Positions 35,337-46,357 of a stretch of DNA of 64,000 nt are shown in pieces (position 1 is the stretch's first letter; each line of letters opens with the position of its first letter). The notes below the pieces were generated by a model that did no database searches, was not told the DNA's origin, and worked only from the letters and a program-made list of their open reading frames with translations. The stretch is from Chloroflexota bacterium (GTDB lineage Bacteria; Chloroflexota; Anaerolineae; Anaerolineales; Anaerolineaceae): NCBI GenBank assembly GCA_021372725.1, contig JAJFTV010000093.1:1-64000 (forward strand), in the 5' to 3' direction. The position numbers and the translations under genes are program-made.

Positions 35337-35381
35337 ACGGAAAATGAAGAAATGCACTGATTTAGAGGATATAAACGAAAA

Positions 35382-36467
35382 ATGCTAAATACCATTGTCA
35401 CCATACTCGAATTCGTCTTGTTCTTTGGATTGACGATTTTTATTCACGAATTTGGACATTTTTTGATGGGTCGTCTTTTCAAAGTCGACATCGAAGAATT
35501 CGGCTTCGGATATCCGCCAAGGATGCTAAAACTGTTTACCGCAAAGGGAACCATCTTCTCATTAAACTGGATCCCTTTTGGTGGTTTCGTCCGCTTTAAA
35601 GGCGAAGAAGACCCTGGCCAGTCTGGCAGTCTGGCCTCTGAAAAACCATATAAAAGGTTAATCATTCTTTCCAGCGGCGCCTTGATGAATATTCTGACCG
35701 GTATCTTGATCTTCAGCCTGGTATTTATGCAAACCGGTATCCCGGACCAGAATCGAGTGGAGATCATGCAGGTCGCTGCTTCCTCTCCCGCAGAGACAGC
35801 CGGCATTCTGGCAGGCGATTTGATTATAGCTGTCAATGGCGAAGTGGTTGAAGGCATGCAGGGTTTGTCGGATCGGATCCAGGAGAACCTCGGTAAAGAG
35901 GTTACCATCACAATTGAACGGGATAACGAGAAAATTGAGATCCCCATCACCCCGCGTGAGAACCCCCCTGAGGGTGAAGGAGCGATGGGGATTGTGATGT
36001 CTTCAGCGGTCAAGCAGGTGAGTTACATCCAGGCAATCCCCTACTCCATCCAGTCAGTTTATGAGTATGCCAAACTGCTGGTGCAAATGCCGATCCTGTT
36101 GGTTCGTGGCCAAATGGCGCCTGAGGATGCCCGGGTTGTCGGCCCAAAAGGCATTTACGATATGTTCAACCAGGCCCGTGAACAGGATGCGGATGTCACC
36201 ACAAGCCAGGGCAGCACGCCGGCTGTCAACACTCTTTGGTTGCTGGCTATTTTCTCGGTGGCCATTGGCCTCACCAATTTACTCCCCATCCCGGCCCTCG
36301 ATGGTGGGCGTATCCTGTTTCTTTTACCGGAACTGCTTTTCAAACGTCGGGTTAAACCCGAATTTGAAAGTCTTGTACATCTGATCGGTTTTGCCTTGCT
36401 GATCATTTTTATGGTCTATGTTACCTTCCAGGATTTTGCAAACCCAATTGTGGTTCCGAATTACTAG
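35382..36467 (+). CDS. rseP: Site-2 metalloprotease RseP/RasP
   Basis: 361 residues. Intramembrane zinc protease (M50) that cleaves anti-sigma factors or signal-peptide remnants. The first helix carries HEFGH near 24-28. The PDZ domain (about 125-200) lies between membrane segments. The second active-site motif NLLPIPALDGGRI is near 306, and a terminal helix follows. The length is a little short because there is a single PDZ domain, as in Gram-positive-type enzymes. The HEAT-repeat gene follows after eight bases and is probably co-transcribed. Confidence 0.94.
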   Translation: MLNTIVTILEFVLFFGLTIFIHEFGHFLMGRLFKVDIEEFGFGYPPRMLKLFTAKGTIFSLNWIPFGGFVRFKGEEDPGQSGSLASEKPYKRLIILSSGALMNILTGILIFSLVFMQTGIPDQNRVEIMQVAASSPAETAGILAGDLIIAVNGEVVEGMQGLSDRIQENLGKEVTITIERDNEKIEIPITPRENPPEGEGAMGIVMSSAVKQVSYIQAIPYSIQSVYEYAKLLVQMPILLVRGQMAPEDARVVGPKGIYDMFNQAREQDADVTTSQGSTPAVNTLWLLAIFSVAIGLTNLLPIPALDGGRILFLLPELLFKRRVKPEFESLVHLIGFALLIIFMVYVTFQDFANPIVVPNY

Positions 36468-36475
36468 AGAATGAA

Positions 36476-37555
36476 ATGTCAAAGATCTCAACTGTCAATT
36501 TCAGCCAGATCATAGAGGAATTGCTGGATAACAACAAACCATTTTCTCCTGTTTATCTTCACCGCTTTTCTGATCTAAACACCGTTGACCTGGCGGCATT
36601 GAAAGCTGTCTGGGATCAGATTGATCCCAACCGGCGCGCTGCCTTGATGGAGGATCTTGAGGAATTGAGTGAGGCGGATACGCTGGTTTGTTTCGATGAT
36701 CTCAGTTTGATGGCCATCAAAGACGCGGATCCGCGCGTCAGATCAACAGCCATCCGGTTGCTTTGGGAAACCAATAACACAACCTTCTGGCGGCAGTTGA
36801 TCGACATATTACAAAATGACCCCGAGGAGACTGTACGGGCTTCGGCTGCAAGTGGATTGGGCTTATACATTTACCTGGGTGAAATTGAAGAAATTCCTGA
36901 ACAGCAATTCAAGACGGTCGAAAAAACCTTGTTGAATACCATAAAAGGCAAAGACAAGGTACGCGTAAAACAAAAGAGCCTGGAAGGATTGGGGTTCTCA
37001 AGTCACAAAGAGGTACCCGGATTAATCAGTAATGCCTTTGCTTCGAATGACCTTGATTGGAGAGTCAGCGCGCTTTTTGCAATGGGCCGGTCAGCCGACA
37101 ACCGTTGGAAGGATTCGATTACTCAGGCATTGCACGATCCTGAACCGGAAGTGCGTTTCGAGGCAGTCAGAGCAGCAGGTGAACTGGAACTAAAAAACAC
37201 CCGCCAGATCCTTTTGGAAATGCTGGTAGATCCGGAAAACCGCGGTGAGCAAGATATCCGACAGGCAATTATCTGGTCACTATCCCAAATCGGTGGTGAA
37301 AATGTCCGTGAAGCTTTGTCTGCCTTGCTGGATCAGGCAGAAGATGAAGAAGACGAGGAATTTATCACCGATGCAATCGAAAACCTTGGTCTCACAGAAG
37401 GGATGGGCGTATTGGGGATGATGGAAATTGATTTGGATAATGAAATCGGAGAGGATGACACCAGCGATGAAGATACAGGCCGTGAAATGGATGAACTGTA
37501 TTACACCGGTGATGAAAGTGAATTTCCCGGCTATGAGGATGATGAGCAGGAGTAA
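36476..37555 (+). CDS. HEAT-repeat protein
   Basis: 359 residues built of HEAT/PBS-lyase-type helical repeats (for example DPRVRSTAIRLLWE, DPEETVRASAASGLG and DPEPEVRFEAVRAAGEL), each about 31-35 residues, followed by a very acidic tail (from about 290). There is no signal peptide or catalytic motif, so it is probably a cytoplasmic protein-interaction scaffold. Coupling to rseP suggests a role near envelope stress or membrane proteolysis, but that is inferred from position only. Confidence 0.85.
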   Translation: MSKISTVNFSQIIEELLDNNKPFSPVYLHRFSDLNTVDLAALKAVWDQIDPNRRAALMEDLEELSEADTLVCFDDLSLMAIKDADPRVRSTAIRLLWETNNTTFWRQLIDILQNDPEETVRASAASGLGLYIYLGEIEEIPEQQFKTVEKTLLNTIKGKDKVRVKQKSLEGLGFSSHKEVPGLISNAFASNDLDWRVSALFAMGRSADNRWKDSITQALHDPEPEVRFEAVRAAGELELKNTRQILLEMLVDPENRGEQDIRQAIIWSLSQIGGENVREALSALLDQAEDEEDEEFITDAIENLGLTEGMGVLGMMEIDLDNEIGEDDTSDEDTGREMDELYYTGDESEFPGYEDDEQE

Positions 37556-37622
37556 ACCGACTCTATTCCCTTCCATTTCCCATTCCAGTAATGGCCAATG
37601 CTTTCATAAAATGTCGTGAGGA

Positions 37623-37919
37623 ATGATGGCAGCCGAAACGATTTGTGCGCTGCATGCCATTGTCGATGGACGTGTCCAGGGTGTTGGGTTTCGGATGTAT
37701 GTTCGGCGAGCTGCCGACGCATTGGGCCTGACTGGCTGGGTCCGTAACAAATTTGACGGTCGGGTTGAAGTATGGGCGGAAGGGAGTATGGAAAATAATC
37801 TCCTTCTACTGGATGCACTGCGCAAAGGTCCGCCATCCTCATTTGTACAGAACGTGGAAACTTTCTGGGAAATACCTCGCAGAGAATTTTCGCACTTCTC
37901 AGTCCAATCAACTGAATAA
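37623..37919 (+). CDS. acyP: Acylphosphatase
   Basis: 98 residues. Hydrolyses acyl phosphates. The catalytic Arg lies in GRVQGVGFRMYVRRAA near 16-31 and the catalytic Asn in GWVRNKFDGRVEVWAEG near 39-55. The C-terminus ends in the FSHFSVQ strand typical of the family. Two consecutive ATGs could serve as the start. The gene converges on uvrB with 11 bases between stops. Confidence 0.94.
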   Translation: MMAAETICALHAIVDGRVQGVGFRMYVRRAADALGLTGWVRNKFDGRVEVWAEGSMENNLLLLDALRKGPPSSFVQNVETFWEIPRREFSHFSVQSTE

Positions 37920-37930
37920 TTCCGATTGCG

Positions 37931-39979
37931 TTATTCTTCCCCGGCCAGGAATTTGGCTTTCTTCCAGGGCGGCAGCTTGGCCTCATCAGCCATGATTTCC
38001 CTTAATTCATAAATTTGATCTCTTAGAATCGCAGCCCGCTCAAATTCAAGGTTTTTGGCGGCCAGCTTCATCTGTGCTTCCAGTTCTTTATTCAGGTGCT
38101 GCAGCTCCGACTTTGGCAAACGTGATTTTTCTTTAACCCCGCGCGTAGAATACTCGCCTCGTTCCTCAGCCACTTCATGTGTCAGGGATATGCGGTCGGT
38201 AATATCACGAACAGCCTTGAAAATGGAAACGGGTTCAATGCCGTTGGCCACGTTATGGGCAATTTGCTTGTCACGCCGGCGGTCCGTTTCCCCAATGGCC
38301 ATTTTCATTGCATCGGTCATCTGGTCTGCGTACATGATCACTTTCCCGTTCACATTTCGGGCTGCCCGCCCGATCGTTTGGATCAAGGCTGTACCGGAAC
38401 GCAGGAACCCCTGTTTATCCGCATCCAGAATCGCAACCAGCGAGACCTCAGGCAGGTCAAGCCCCTCCCGCAGCAAGTTGATCCCCACCACCACATCAAA
38501 TACACCCGTACGCAAATCTCGCAGAATACCAATCCGCTCCAGTGTTTCCACCTCGGAATGTAAATAATGAACCTTGATACCCAATTCCATCAGGTAATCC
38601 GATAAATCCTCTGCCATTCTTTTGGTTAAGGTAGTCACCAATACCCGTTCCCCGGAAAGGATACGTTGATTGATCTCTCCGACCAGATCATCCACCTGCC
38701 CTTTGGTCGGGCGTACATCCACCTGGGGATCAACCAGGCCGGTCGGACGAATGATTTGTTCAACCACCTGGTCTTTCAAATTCATCTCGTAGGGGCCCGG
38801 CGTGGCAGAGGTATAGATGGTATATCCCATGTGCTGCTCAAATTCATCAAATGTGAGCGGCCGGTTATCGAGTGCGGAGGGCAAACGAAAACCATATTGT
38901 GCCAGGACAGTCTTGCGGGATCGATCTCCGTGGTACATGCCGCGGATCTGTGGAATGGTCATGTGTGATTCATCGATCACCAGCAGGTATTCACTGGGCA
39001 GGTAATCCATCAACGTCCAGGGGGGAGAACCTGCCGGTCTTTGATCAAGGTGGCGTGAATAATTCTCGATCCCAGCACAGTAACCGACTTCACGCAGCAT
39101 TTCCAGATCATAGCGTGTCCGCTGCTCCAGACGCTGGAATTCCAGAAGTAAGTTATTGTCCTTGTAATACTTGAGACGCTCTTCCAATTCAGTCTCAATA
39201 TCATTAATCGCCTGTTTAAGCCGGTCTTCCTGGGTAATGTAATGCTTGGCCGGAAATATATCCACACTATCCAATCCGGCGTGCATTTCACCGGTCAGCG
39301 GACTGAAATCCACGATCCGCTCGATTTCATCACCAAAAAACGAAATCCGATAAGCGCGTTTATCCTCATAGGCAGGAAAGATTTCTAGCAGATCTCCCCT
39401 GACACGGAATGTTCCTGGGTGAAGGTTCATATCATTGCGTTGATACTGGATCTCCACCAACTGGCGCAGAAGAGCGTTACGACGAAATACCGTATCCTTC
39501 TGCAAATGAACCATCCCCTTGCCATAGGCTTCCGGGTTGCCCAACCCATAGATACAGGAAACGGATGCAACAATAATCACATCCTTGCGGGACATGAGTG
39601 CTGTTGTGGCAGCCAGTCGAAGGCGGTCAATTTCCTCGTTGATCTCGGTTTCTTTCTCGATATACAGGTCATGGCGTGGAACGTAGGCTTCAGGCTGGTA
39701 ATAATCGTAATAGGAGACAAAATATTCCACGGCATTATTGGGAAAAAATTCACGAAACTCGGCATAAAGCTGGGCCGCCAGGGTCTTGTTGTGCGCCATA
39801 ATGAGAGCAGGCATTTGCACCTGTTCGATTAAATTGGCAATCGTGTACGTCTTGCCGGTTCCGGTTGCCCCCAGCAGTACCTGATGCTTCATTCCTGATT
39901 TCACACCGTCCACGAGCTGGTGAATAGCTTCGGGCTGATCGCCTGTCGGCTGATATGGAGCGTGTAATTCGAATCTCAT
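37931..39979 (-). CDS. uvrB: Excinuclease ABC subunit B
   Basis: 682 residues. Damage-verification helicase of nucleotide excision repair. It shows Walker A GATGTGKT near 38-45, the beta-hairpin tyrosines ([12 protein letters not shown]), [20 protein letters not shown], the [30 protein letters not shown] motor motif, TIGRAARN, and the C-terminal UVR helix pair that contacts UvrC. Its ATG overlaps the mfd stop by four bases, so repair and transcription-coupled repair genes are translated together. Confidence 0.98.
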   Translation of the reverse strand: MRFELHAPYQPTGDQPEAIHQLVDGVKSGMKHQVLLGATGTGKTYTIANLIEQVQMPALIMAHNKTLAAQLYAEFREFFPNNAVEYFVSYYDYYQPEAYVPRHDLYIEKETEINEEIDRLRLAATTALMSRKDVIIVASVSCIYGLGNPEAYGKGMVHLQKDTVFRRNALLRQLVEIQYQRNDMNLHPGTFRVRGDLLEIFPAYEDKRAYRISFFGDEIERIVDFSPLTGEMHAGLDSVDIFPAKHYITQEDRLKQAINDIETELEERLKYYKDNNLLLEFQRLEQRTRYDLEMLREVGYCAGIENYSRHLDQRPAGSPPWTLMDYLPSEYLLVIDESHMTIPQIRGMYHGDRSRKTVLAQYGFRLPSALDNRPLTFDEFEQHMGYTIYTSATPGPYEMNLKDQVVEQIIRPTGLVDPQVDVRPTKGQVDDLVGEINQRILSGERVLVTTLTKRMAEDLSDYLMELGIKVHYLHSEVETLERIGILRDLRTGVFDVVVGINLLREGLDLPEVSLVAILDADKQGFLRSGTALIQTIGRAARNVNGKVIMYADQMTDAMKMAIGETDRRRDKQIAHNVANGIEPVSIFKAVRDITDRISLTHEVAEERGEYSTRGVKEKSRLPKSELQHLNKELEAQMKLAAKNLEFERAAILRDQIYELREIMADEAKLPPWKKAKFLAGEE

Positions 39980-42900
39980 ATTGCCTCCAGGATTTTCAAT
40001 ACATCCTCCTGCCAGGTCGGGTTGCCATTCAGAAGATATCGATAGGCATTTTTTCCAAGGCGGGTGTTATACCCAATCTCACGAAGCTTTCGATTTTCCC
40101 TGTCACTGGATGATGGCGGGTAACGAAAGACAATTTGATCCCCTTCAATCGTTACGGAAGCCAAACCGGCTTCCTGTGCCAACAATTTTACCTTAAGCTG
40201 GTAAATGAGGTTTTCAACATCTTCCGGAAAAGGCCCAAAACGGTCGACAAATTCATCATGAATTTCCTTAATTTCAGAAATATTACGGATATTTGCCAGA
40301 CGACGATAAAGTTTCAATCGCAAGGTCTGATCGGGGATATAAGAAGCCGGAATACCCATCGCAAGCGGAAGATCCACATTGACCGGAAGAACCACCTCGC
40401 GCTGTTCGATGTGCCGGTCGAGCACCGCCTTCAGATCCTGGTCGGCAAGATCGCGTTTGATCTCTCTGACCGCATGAGCCAAAAGCTGCGTGTACAGATG
40501 AAAACCAACCGCCGCAATGTACCCGGATTGTTGACTGCCCAGTAATTCCCCTGCTCCGCGCATTTCCAGATCGCGCATGGCAATGGAGTAGCCTGCACCC
40601 AATTGTGTATTCTCGGCGATGGTTTCCAACCTTTCAAGACCTTCCGGGGTGGGCACGCGATTGCGGTGTCTGAAGAAGTAGGCATGGGCTCGCTGTGCGC
40701 TGCGTCCCACCCGGCCGCGTAACTGGTAAAGTTGTGCCAGCCCAAAGGTATCACCTCGATCAACGATCAATGTGTTGGCATTCGGTATGTCCAGTCCGCT
40801 TTCGATGATCGAAGTGCATAAAAGAACGTCTATTTCCCCTTTTGAAAAACGCCGCATGACAACTTCCAAATCCTTTTCATGCATCTGCCCATGTCCGACA
40901 TTAATCCTTGCTTCAGGAACAAGCCGGTTCAAATGGCGTTCCATGGCACGAATGGTCCGCACGCGATTATGCACAAAAAAGACCTGGCCGCCGCGTTCCA
41001 ATTCCCGCATAATCGCCTGGCGTACAAGACGCGGTGAATAGGGCCCTATGTGAGTAATAATCGGTAGACGTTCTTCCGGCGGGGTTTCGATGGTCGAAAT
41101 ATCACGCACACCGGTCAATGCCATATACAAAGTGCGCGGGATGGGAGTTGCCGTGAGGGTAAGAACGTCTATTTCTGTACGCAGCTTCTTGAAATGTTCC
41201 TTGTGAGCAACACCAAACCGCTGCTCTTCATCGATGATCAACAGACCAAGGTCCTTGAATACAACATCCTGTTGTATCAGACGGTGTGTGCCGATTACAA
41301 TATCCACACTGCCGGAAGCGATCCGTTTGATAATTTCATCCTGCTGTCGCTGATTGCGAAAGCGTGACAACATCTCGACTTCAACAGGGAAGGGTTCCAG
41401 ACGCTGTCGGAAGGTCTCATAATGCTGCTGTGCCAGAACTGTCGTAGGCACCAGTATCGCCACTTGTTTACCGTCCATAACCGCTTTAAAGGCCGCCCGC
41501 AAGGCAACCTCGGTTTTCCCATAGCCTACATCGCCGCATAAAAGGCGATCCATGGGGCGCGCCTGTTCCATATCCGATTTAACTGCTTCGATGGCCTTGA
41601 GCTGGTCAGGGGTCTCCACGTAAGGGAATGCTTCTTCAAGCTCCGCTTGCCATGTAGAATCCGGGCTAAAGGCATGCCCTTTGGCAACACGCCGCCGGGC
41701 GTACAATTCCAGTAATTCCCGGGCAATTTCGGCCACACTATCCCGTACACGGCCTTTTGCTTTTACCCATTCACCGCTGCCAAGACGGGTAAGCGCAGGC
41801 TGATCTGCAGACGGCCCAATATAACGGCTCAGCCGGTCAGCCTGATGAACCGGTACAAAGATCTGGTCACCGCCATCATATTCCACCAGTAAAAATTCGC
41901 GCTCGTTTTCTTCGATGGTTCGTCGCACCAGACCCTCATATCGACCAATACCATAATCGATATGAACCACCCAATCGCCAGGTTTCAAATCCGCGTACAG
42001 GCTTTCAGGTGTCTCAACCCTATGCTTGCGATGCATGCGTGGTTCCGGGCGATCCCAACCGAAGATTTCGCTATCCGTCAATAGATGAACAGAACTTTCA
42101 TCGGTTCGGGTGTGGATCCAACCCTCGCTCAATGTACCTTCCATAAAGACCGGCGTTTGCTCCAGGACCGATGGATCCAACCCTTCCTCGAAGAGCTCTT
42201 TTACCCGTGAAACCTGCCGTGTGACAACAAAGGTCCGCTCACCATTTTGGCAAAGATCTGCCAGGTATTCCTTGAATTGCTTTAAGCGTCCCCCGAATCG
42301 GGGACCGGGGCTGTACCGGAAACCCAGCGCGGTTTCTTCCGTCTCTGATGAAAATCCCAGATCAATTTGGTTACGTACTGTAATCGTATCGTTTATTTCA
42401 GACCAGGAAAGGTACGGCGTCGGAAAATCTTCAGCCAGGACGCCTTCAGCAATATTATCATTACGAATCTTGATGGATTGAACCTCAACCTCATCGGCCA
42501 TCGATCGCAGGTTGGCTGCGTCATCCAGCAAGACCAGTGTGCTGGATGGGAGATAATCGATGATGCTTGCACGGGCGGGATGCACCAGCGGGATAAAAAA
42601 TTCGTCCAGTTCCTGGTTATTCAGATCCAGACCCAATGCCTTGCCAGGAAGAATCTCCCGGGCAGGCGTTACCAGTACGTTCTCCAGTTTGGCTGTCGTG
42701 CGTTGGGTGGCCGGATCAAAACTGCGAATGGTCTCCACTTCATCGCCAAAATATTCCAACCGTGTAGGGAATACAGAGCCGGGTGTCCAGACGTCCAATA
42801 TGCCGCCACGGCGTGAAAACTCCCCCATGTTTACAACAATATCCACCGACTGGTAACCGGTATCCACCCAGGCCCTTTGCAACGTTTCAGGGGCAAGATC

Positions 42901-43362
42901 AGCGCCGGTTTGAATCACCCGGCTGTTCTTGACAAAATCCCGCCGGGGCAGGGTACGTGTCATCACCGCCCGCACCGGGGTGACAATGATGGCCGGAGTG
43001 CGATTTTTCACCGCCGGAATATGGAAACCTGCCAGATAGGTTAGCGTTTGCAGACGATCCCTTCGAACCGGTGAACCCCAGGATGCCTGTTCATAAAACG
43101 AAGGCGTGGGTTCAGGGAAATAGTGGATGGGAGCATCCGGTACCCAGGTGTGCAGCTCATCGATGATTTTCAGGCAGCGGTCCGTGCGGTCTGTGATCAG
43201 CAGTAAAGGTGTCTTGTAATCGGTGAACAATCCTGCCAACAGATACCAGCGCACAGACCGCGGTAGACCCAGCGCCGATACAGGCATTCCCTTTTGGATC
43301 ATTCCCCTCAGGTCCTGATATTCCGGAGAATTGATCAGAAGGTCGATCAGGTCATTCAGCAT
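39976..43362 (-). CDS. mfd: Transcription-repair coupling factor
   Basis: 1128 residues. Translocase that removes stalled RNA polymerase and recruits UvrA. The UvrB-like N-terminal region is followed by the RNAP-interaction domain ([17 protein letters not shown] near 465). The RecG-like motor has [17 protein letters not shown] near 608, [24 protein letters not shown] and [14 protein letters not shown], and the TRCF C-terminal domain closes the protein. It overlaps pth by 11 bases upstream and uvrB by four bases downstream. Confidence 0.98.
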   Translation of the reverse strand: MLNDLIDLLINSPEYQDLRGMIQKGMPVSALGLPRSVRWYLLAGLFTDYKTPLLLITDRTDRCLKIIDELHTWVPDAPIHYFPEPTPSFYEQASWGSPVRRDRLQTLTYLAGFHIPAVKNRTPAIIVTPVRAVMTRTLPRRDFVKNSRVIQTGADLAPETLQRAWVDTGYQSVDIVVNMGEFSRRGGILDVWTPGSVFPTRLEYFGDEVETIRSFDPATQRTTAKLENVLVTPAREILPGKALGLDLNNQELDEFFIPLVHPARASIIDYLPSSTLVLLDDAANLRSMADEVEVQSIKIRNDNIAEGVLAEDFPTPYLSWSEINDTITVRNQIDLGFSSETEETALGFRYSPGPRFGGRLKQFKEYLADLCQNGERTFVVTRQVSRVKELFEEGLDPSVLEQTPVFMEGTLSEGWIHTRTDESSVHLLTDSEIFGWDRPEPRMHRKHRVETPESLYADLKPGDWVVHIDYGIGRYEGLVRRTIEENEREFLLVEYDGGDQIFVPVHQADRLSRYIGPSADQPALTRLGSGEWVKAKGRVRDSVAEIARELLELYARRRVAKGHAFSPDSTWQAELEEAFPYVETPDQLKAIEAVKSDMEQARPMDRLLCGDVGYGKTEVALRAAFKAVMDGKQVAILVPTTVLAQQHYETFRQRLEPFPVEVEMLSRFRNQRQQDEIIKRIASGSVDIVIGTHRLIQQDVVFKDLGLLIIDEEQRFGVAHKEHFKKLRTEIDVLTLTATPIPRTLYMALTGVRDISTIETPPEERLPIITHIGPYSPRLVRQAIMRELERGGQVFFVHNRVRTIRAMERHLNRLVPEARINVGHGQMHEKDLEVVMRRFSKGEIDVLLCTSIIESGLDIPNANTLIVDRGDTFGLAQLYQLRGRVGRSAQRAHAYFFRHRNRVPTPEGLERLETIAENTQLGAGYSIAMRDLEMRGAGELLGSQQSGYIAAVGFHLYTQLLAHAVREIKRDLADQDLKAVLDRHIEQREVVLPVNVDLPLAMGIPASYIPDQTLRLKLYRRLANIRNISEIKEIHDEFVDRFGPFPEDVENLIYQLKVKLLAQEAGLASVTIEGDQIVFRYPPSSSDRENRKLREIGYNTRLGKNAYRYLLNGNPTWQEDVLKILEAI

Positions 43363-43996
43363 TGTCCGCTACCCCGTTGAATTCGGTCATTGCCCGATTA
43401 ATCCCATGTTCAATAAAAGTCAAAACTGCAGAACCGGCGCGATACAGGATCGCATCCAGTTCGCTTTGCTCCTGGCTGTTGAAATCCTGCAAAACATAGT
43501 CCATGCCTTGCATTCTTCCCGGCGGCCTGCCAATCCCTATACGCAAACGCGGAAATTCTTTTGTACCTAATTTATCGATGATCGATTCCACCCCGTTTTG
43601 GCCGCCTGAACTGCCAGCCGATCTTACCCGTATCGTTCCAAACGGTAAATCCATGTCGTCATAGATGACGCAGATGTTTTCCAGCGGCAGCTTGTAATAA
43701 TGGACATACGAAGCAACCGCCTGTCCTGATAGGTTCATAAAGGTTTGCGGCTTGACAAGGGTGATTTTGTAACCGGCGTACGTTCCACTGCCCCACATGG
43801 CTTTGAATTGCACGCGGGTTAACCGAATATCCAGCCGTTTACTGAGCGCATCCACGGTTTTAAAGCCAACATTATGCCGGTTTTCGCGGTACTGCTGGCC
43901 GGGGTTACCCAGGCCGAAGATGAGGTAATGATGAGATGAGTCCGTTATGAGCATTTCTGCTTGCGCTTTTTTCCAGGGCAAATTTAACTTAATCAT
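43352..43996 (-). CDS. pth: Peptidyl-tRNA hydrolase
   Basis: 214 residues. Recycles peptidyl-tRNA. It shows the GLGNPGQQYRENRHNVGF signature (catalytic His near 42), KPQTFMNLSGQAV with the substrate Asn, and the YDDMDLPFG Asp. The usual GGHNG motif is GGQNG here, a change at a His that contacts substrate in Escherichia coli Pth. An N-terminal extension of about 20 residues precedes the fold. GAAGGATC before the ATG at 43996 supports that start. It is first gene of the pth-mfd-uvrB unit. Confidence 0.95.
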   Translation of the reverse strand: MIKLNLPWKKAQAEMLITDSSHHYLIFGLGNPGQQYRENRHNVGFKTVDALSKRLDIRLTRVQFKAMWGSGTYAGYKITLVKPQTFMNLSGQAVASYVHYYKLPLENICVIYDDMDLPFGTIRVRSAGSSGGQNGVESIIDKLGTKEFPRLRIGIGRPPGRMQGMDYVLQDFNSQEQSELDAILYRAGSAVLTFIEHGINRAMTEFNGVADNAE

Positions 43997-44055
43997 GATC
44001 CTTCGATAATTAAGTAATTATTCGTTTCCATCGCAACCTGTAATTTTATCATGAA

Positions 44056-44126
44056 GGAAAAAAGGGCGCAAATTTCTGGCTGTGCACTGCCTGTCATCCC
44101 GAACAACGGAGTGCAGCTCGGAAATT
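44056..44126 (-). terminator. Likely terminator after the tgt/lipoprotein operon
   Basis: An imperfect long hairpin (AATTTC...GCACT at 44071-44088 with AGTGC...GAAATT at 44110-44126) just downstream of the lipoprotein stop, with a TTTTTT run on the minus strand about eight bases beyond. Confidence 0.5.
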
Positions 44127-44127
44127 G

Positions 44128-44868
44128 TCATGGATTAGTGATTTTGCCCGATAAACATTTCAGCCATGCTGACAGCTTTTCATCCTCGCTCATCCTTGTC
44201 AATGCCACCACGGGTACAACGGCTTCATCCCAATCGGTAACGGTGACTGTCTTGAGGTTGTGCTCCGGCCAGGACGCCGGTAAAAATCCAATTGCCAGCG
44301 GGTCGGCGGATACAGCTTCGATCATGGCAGACACATCCGGGGCAATATTCAGGAACGGTGAAATGCTTTTCAACCCGCCCAGGCTGGTCTCAAATGCCTG
44401 CCGGATACCCAGGTGTTCAGGGTAAATCCAGCCATGGATCTCGCCTTCCAGATTTCCATCCATCTCACTCCATTCCTGCACTTTCCCTTCGTAGATAGAG
44501 AGAAGCCCGGCTTCGGATAAGTCCTTCAATTGCAACTGCGGGTTTACGACCACTATTATATGATCCTCCCCAATTTGATATGCAGGCAAACCTTGTGGAT
44601 CTACATCTCCCCAGAACAACATTACGTCCGCCTGGCTGCTTTGAGATTGTAAATCCTGCGTTTCCTCGATGATCACACCGGTATCCCAGGTGCTGTCCAG
44701 GCAGGATCCAAAATCATCGACCATCCAGGCCAGTTCTGATGGATAGCTGATCTGCCAAACCGGCTGGGTGGGGATAGGGGTAGCTTCAGGCAGACTGACA
44801 GGGCGGCAGGCGGCGAGACATAAAATCACCCCCATCAGACCCGACAGGCAAAGCGCTCTACGGTTCAT
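44128..44868 (-). CDS. Periplasmic-binding-type lipoprotein
   Basis: 246 residues. The lipoprotein signal peptide ends CLAAC near 21. The rest has the fold signs of PstS-like/type 2 substrate-binding proteins: DVMLFWGDVDPQG, HIIVVVNPQLQLKDLSEAGLLSIYEGKVQEW and SADPLAIGFLPASW, the last two being typical of phosphate-binding-like domains. No permease or ATPase is adjacent. Its ATG overlaps the tgt stop (four bases). Ligand unknown. Confidence 0.75.
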   Translation of the reverse strand: MNRRALCLSGLMGVILCLAACRPVSLPEATPIPTQPVWQISYPSELAWMVDDFGSCLDSTWDTGVIIEETQDLQSQSSQADVMLFWGDVDPQGLPAYQIGEDHIIVVVNPQLQLKDLSEAGLLSIYEGKVQEWSEMDGNLEGEIHGWIYPEHLGIRQAFETSLGGLKSISPFLNIAPDVSAMIEAVSADPLAIGFLPASWPEHNLKTVTVTDWDEAVVPVVALTRMSEDEKLSAWLKCLSGKITNP

Positions 44869-46022
44869 GCTCCCCCGTTTTGTCCCACCGGCCGGTAATT
44901 TGTCAAAAATTCTTCAGCGAATTGAGTGAACGTTCCGGCCATGATGGCCTCCCGTATTCTGTGCATCAATTCAGTGAGCATATACACATTATGAATGGAC
45001 ACCAGCGTGCCAACCAGCGATTCCTTCGCCAGGTAGAGATGACGCAGATACGCCCGGCTGAAGTGACGGCAGGTGTAACACTGACAGCCTTCTTCAATAG
45101 GCCGCTGATCACGCGCGTTTTCTACCCTCGTCAGGTTTACCCGTCCTGAAAAAGTCAAAGCCGCTTTATGACGCGCGAGACGGGTCGGTAAAACACAATC
45201 AAAAATGTCGATACCGCGCAGCACGCCGTTGACCAGATCTTCCGGTGAACCCACCCCCATCAGATAGCGCGGTTTGTCAGCCGGCAGAATGTCGTTGACC
45301 AGGTCAAGCATGGCGAGCATCTCAGGCTTGGTCTCACCCACCGAAAGGCCCCCAATAGCATTGCCCGGAAAATTCAGATCGGCAATGAAACGGGCGGATT
45401 TTTCGCGTAAATTTGGATAAATCCCTCCCTGTACAATGCCAAACAAAGCCTGGTCTGAACGTGTTTGCGCCTCCAGCGATCGAATGGCCCAGGCATGGGT
45501 GCGTTCAACAGCCTGAGTGTTGTAAGCGGCGTCATAAGGCTCGGCACATTCGTCGAAGGCCATAATGATATCTGCGCCCAGGGCCTCCTGTATTTCAATG
45601 GATTTTTCGGGGGTAAAACGGTGATAGGAACCATCCAGATGGCTTCGAAAAGTGACCCCATCTTCATCGATTTTTCTGGACATGGCCAGCGAGAATACCT
45701 GAAAGCCGCCCGAATCCGTCAACATGGGGCCATTCCAGCCCATAAAATTGTGCACCGATCCAAAATCACCGATCACTTCAGCACCCGGTCGTAAATAGAG
45801 ATGGTAGGTATTGGCAAGCACCAGACTGGCGTTAGTTTCATGCAGTTGGGCCGGTGTCATCGCTTTGACGGCTGCCTGTGTGCCCACCGGAGCAAATACC
45901 GGCGTGAGGAACTCACCGTGCGGTGTGTTGAAGCAGCCTGCACGCGCCCGTCCATCCACCGCATGAATTTGAAATGAAAAGTTTTCTTTGGGATTATTGT
46001 TTGGATTGCTTTGTGATGTCAT
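44865..46022 (-). CDS. tgt: tRNA-guanine transglycosylase (queuine/preQ1)
   Basis: 385 residues. Exchanges guanine 34 for preQ1 in GUN anticodons. Motifs are LANTYHLYLRPGAE, the nucleophile Asp in LTDSGGFQVFSLA near 103, GGLSVGE, YLMGVGSPEDLV, DCVLPTRLARHKAAL (second catalytic Asp) and the zinc site CQCYTCRHFSRAYLRHL. The transcript appears leaderless (TATAAT eight bases before the ATG). It is followed by a lipoprotein gene in the same unit, with no queA neighbour. Confidence 0.97.
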   Translation of the reverse strand: MTSQSNPNNNPKENFSFQIHAVDGRARAGCFNTPHGEFLTPVFAPVGTQAAVKAMTPAQLHETNASLVLANTYHLYLRPGAEVIGDFGSVHNFMGWNGPMLTDSGGFQVFSLAMSRKIDEDGVTFRSHLDGSYHRFTPEKSIEIQEALGADIIMAFDECAEPYDAAYNTQAVERTHAWAIRSLEAQTRSDQALFGIVQGGIYPNLREKSARFIADLNFPGNAIGGLSVGETKPEMLAMLDLVNDILPADKPRYLMGVGSPEDLVNGVLRGIDIFDCVLPTRLARHKAALTFSGRVNLTRVENARDQRPIEEGCQCYTCRHFSRAYLRHLYLAKESLVGTLVSIHNVYMLTELMHRIREAIMAGTFTQFAEEFLTNYRPVGQNGGA

Positions 46023-46357
46023 CGCCGAGAATTATACCCGCATCACACCACACATTGCTGATCCACCCCGATTAGTCTGGTTTTCTGGCCTCAAATTGAA
46101 ATATTGCCTTAGTTGTGAAATTTACTCACGCTCGAGTAGACAAAATTGCATTTCTGTAAAGCAATTATAATAAAAATAGGATTAAAATCTTTTGTTAGTG
46201 GTAGCATCGCAATCATTTTCGGATAATAACATACAGGTTGAATCATATTTTAACGGTTAGGTCTTCTTTATATGATTGCATTCGCTGAATCAAATTGTAA
46301 TAATATTTCTTTTTCAACTCATCCCAGAGACTGAGAAAAATTACGCTGGTATTTACC
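46023..46357. other. A/T-rich intergenic region between divergent tgt and the HD-GYP gene
   Basis: Holds the tgt -10 box and a second TATAAT near 46166-46171 preceded by an ATTGC/GCAAT inverted repeat. No gene is visible. Confidence 0.5.
46031..46036 (-). promoter_or_regulatory. -10 box implying a leaderless tgt mRNA
   Basis: On the minus strand TATAAT (46036-46031), then eight bases to the ATG at 46022. No Shine-Dalgarno sequence and no good -35 are present. Confidence 0.5.
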
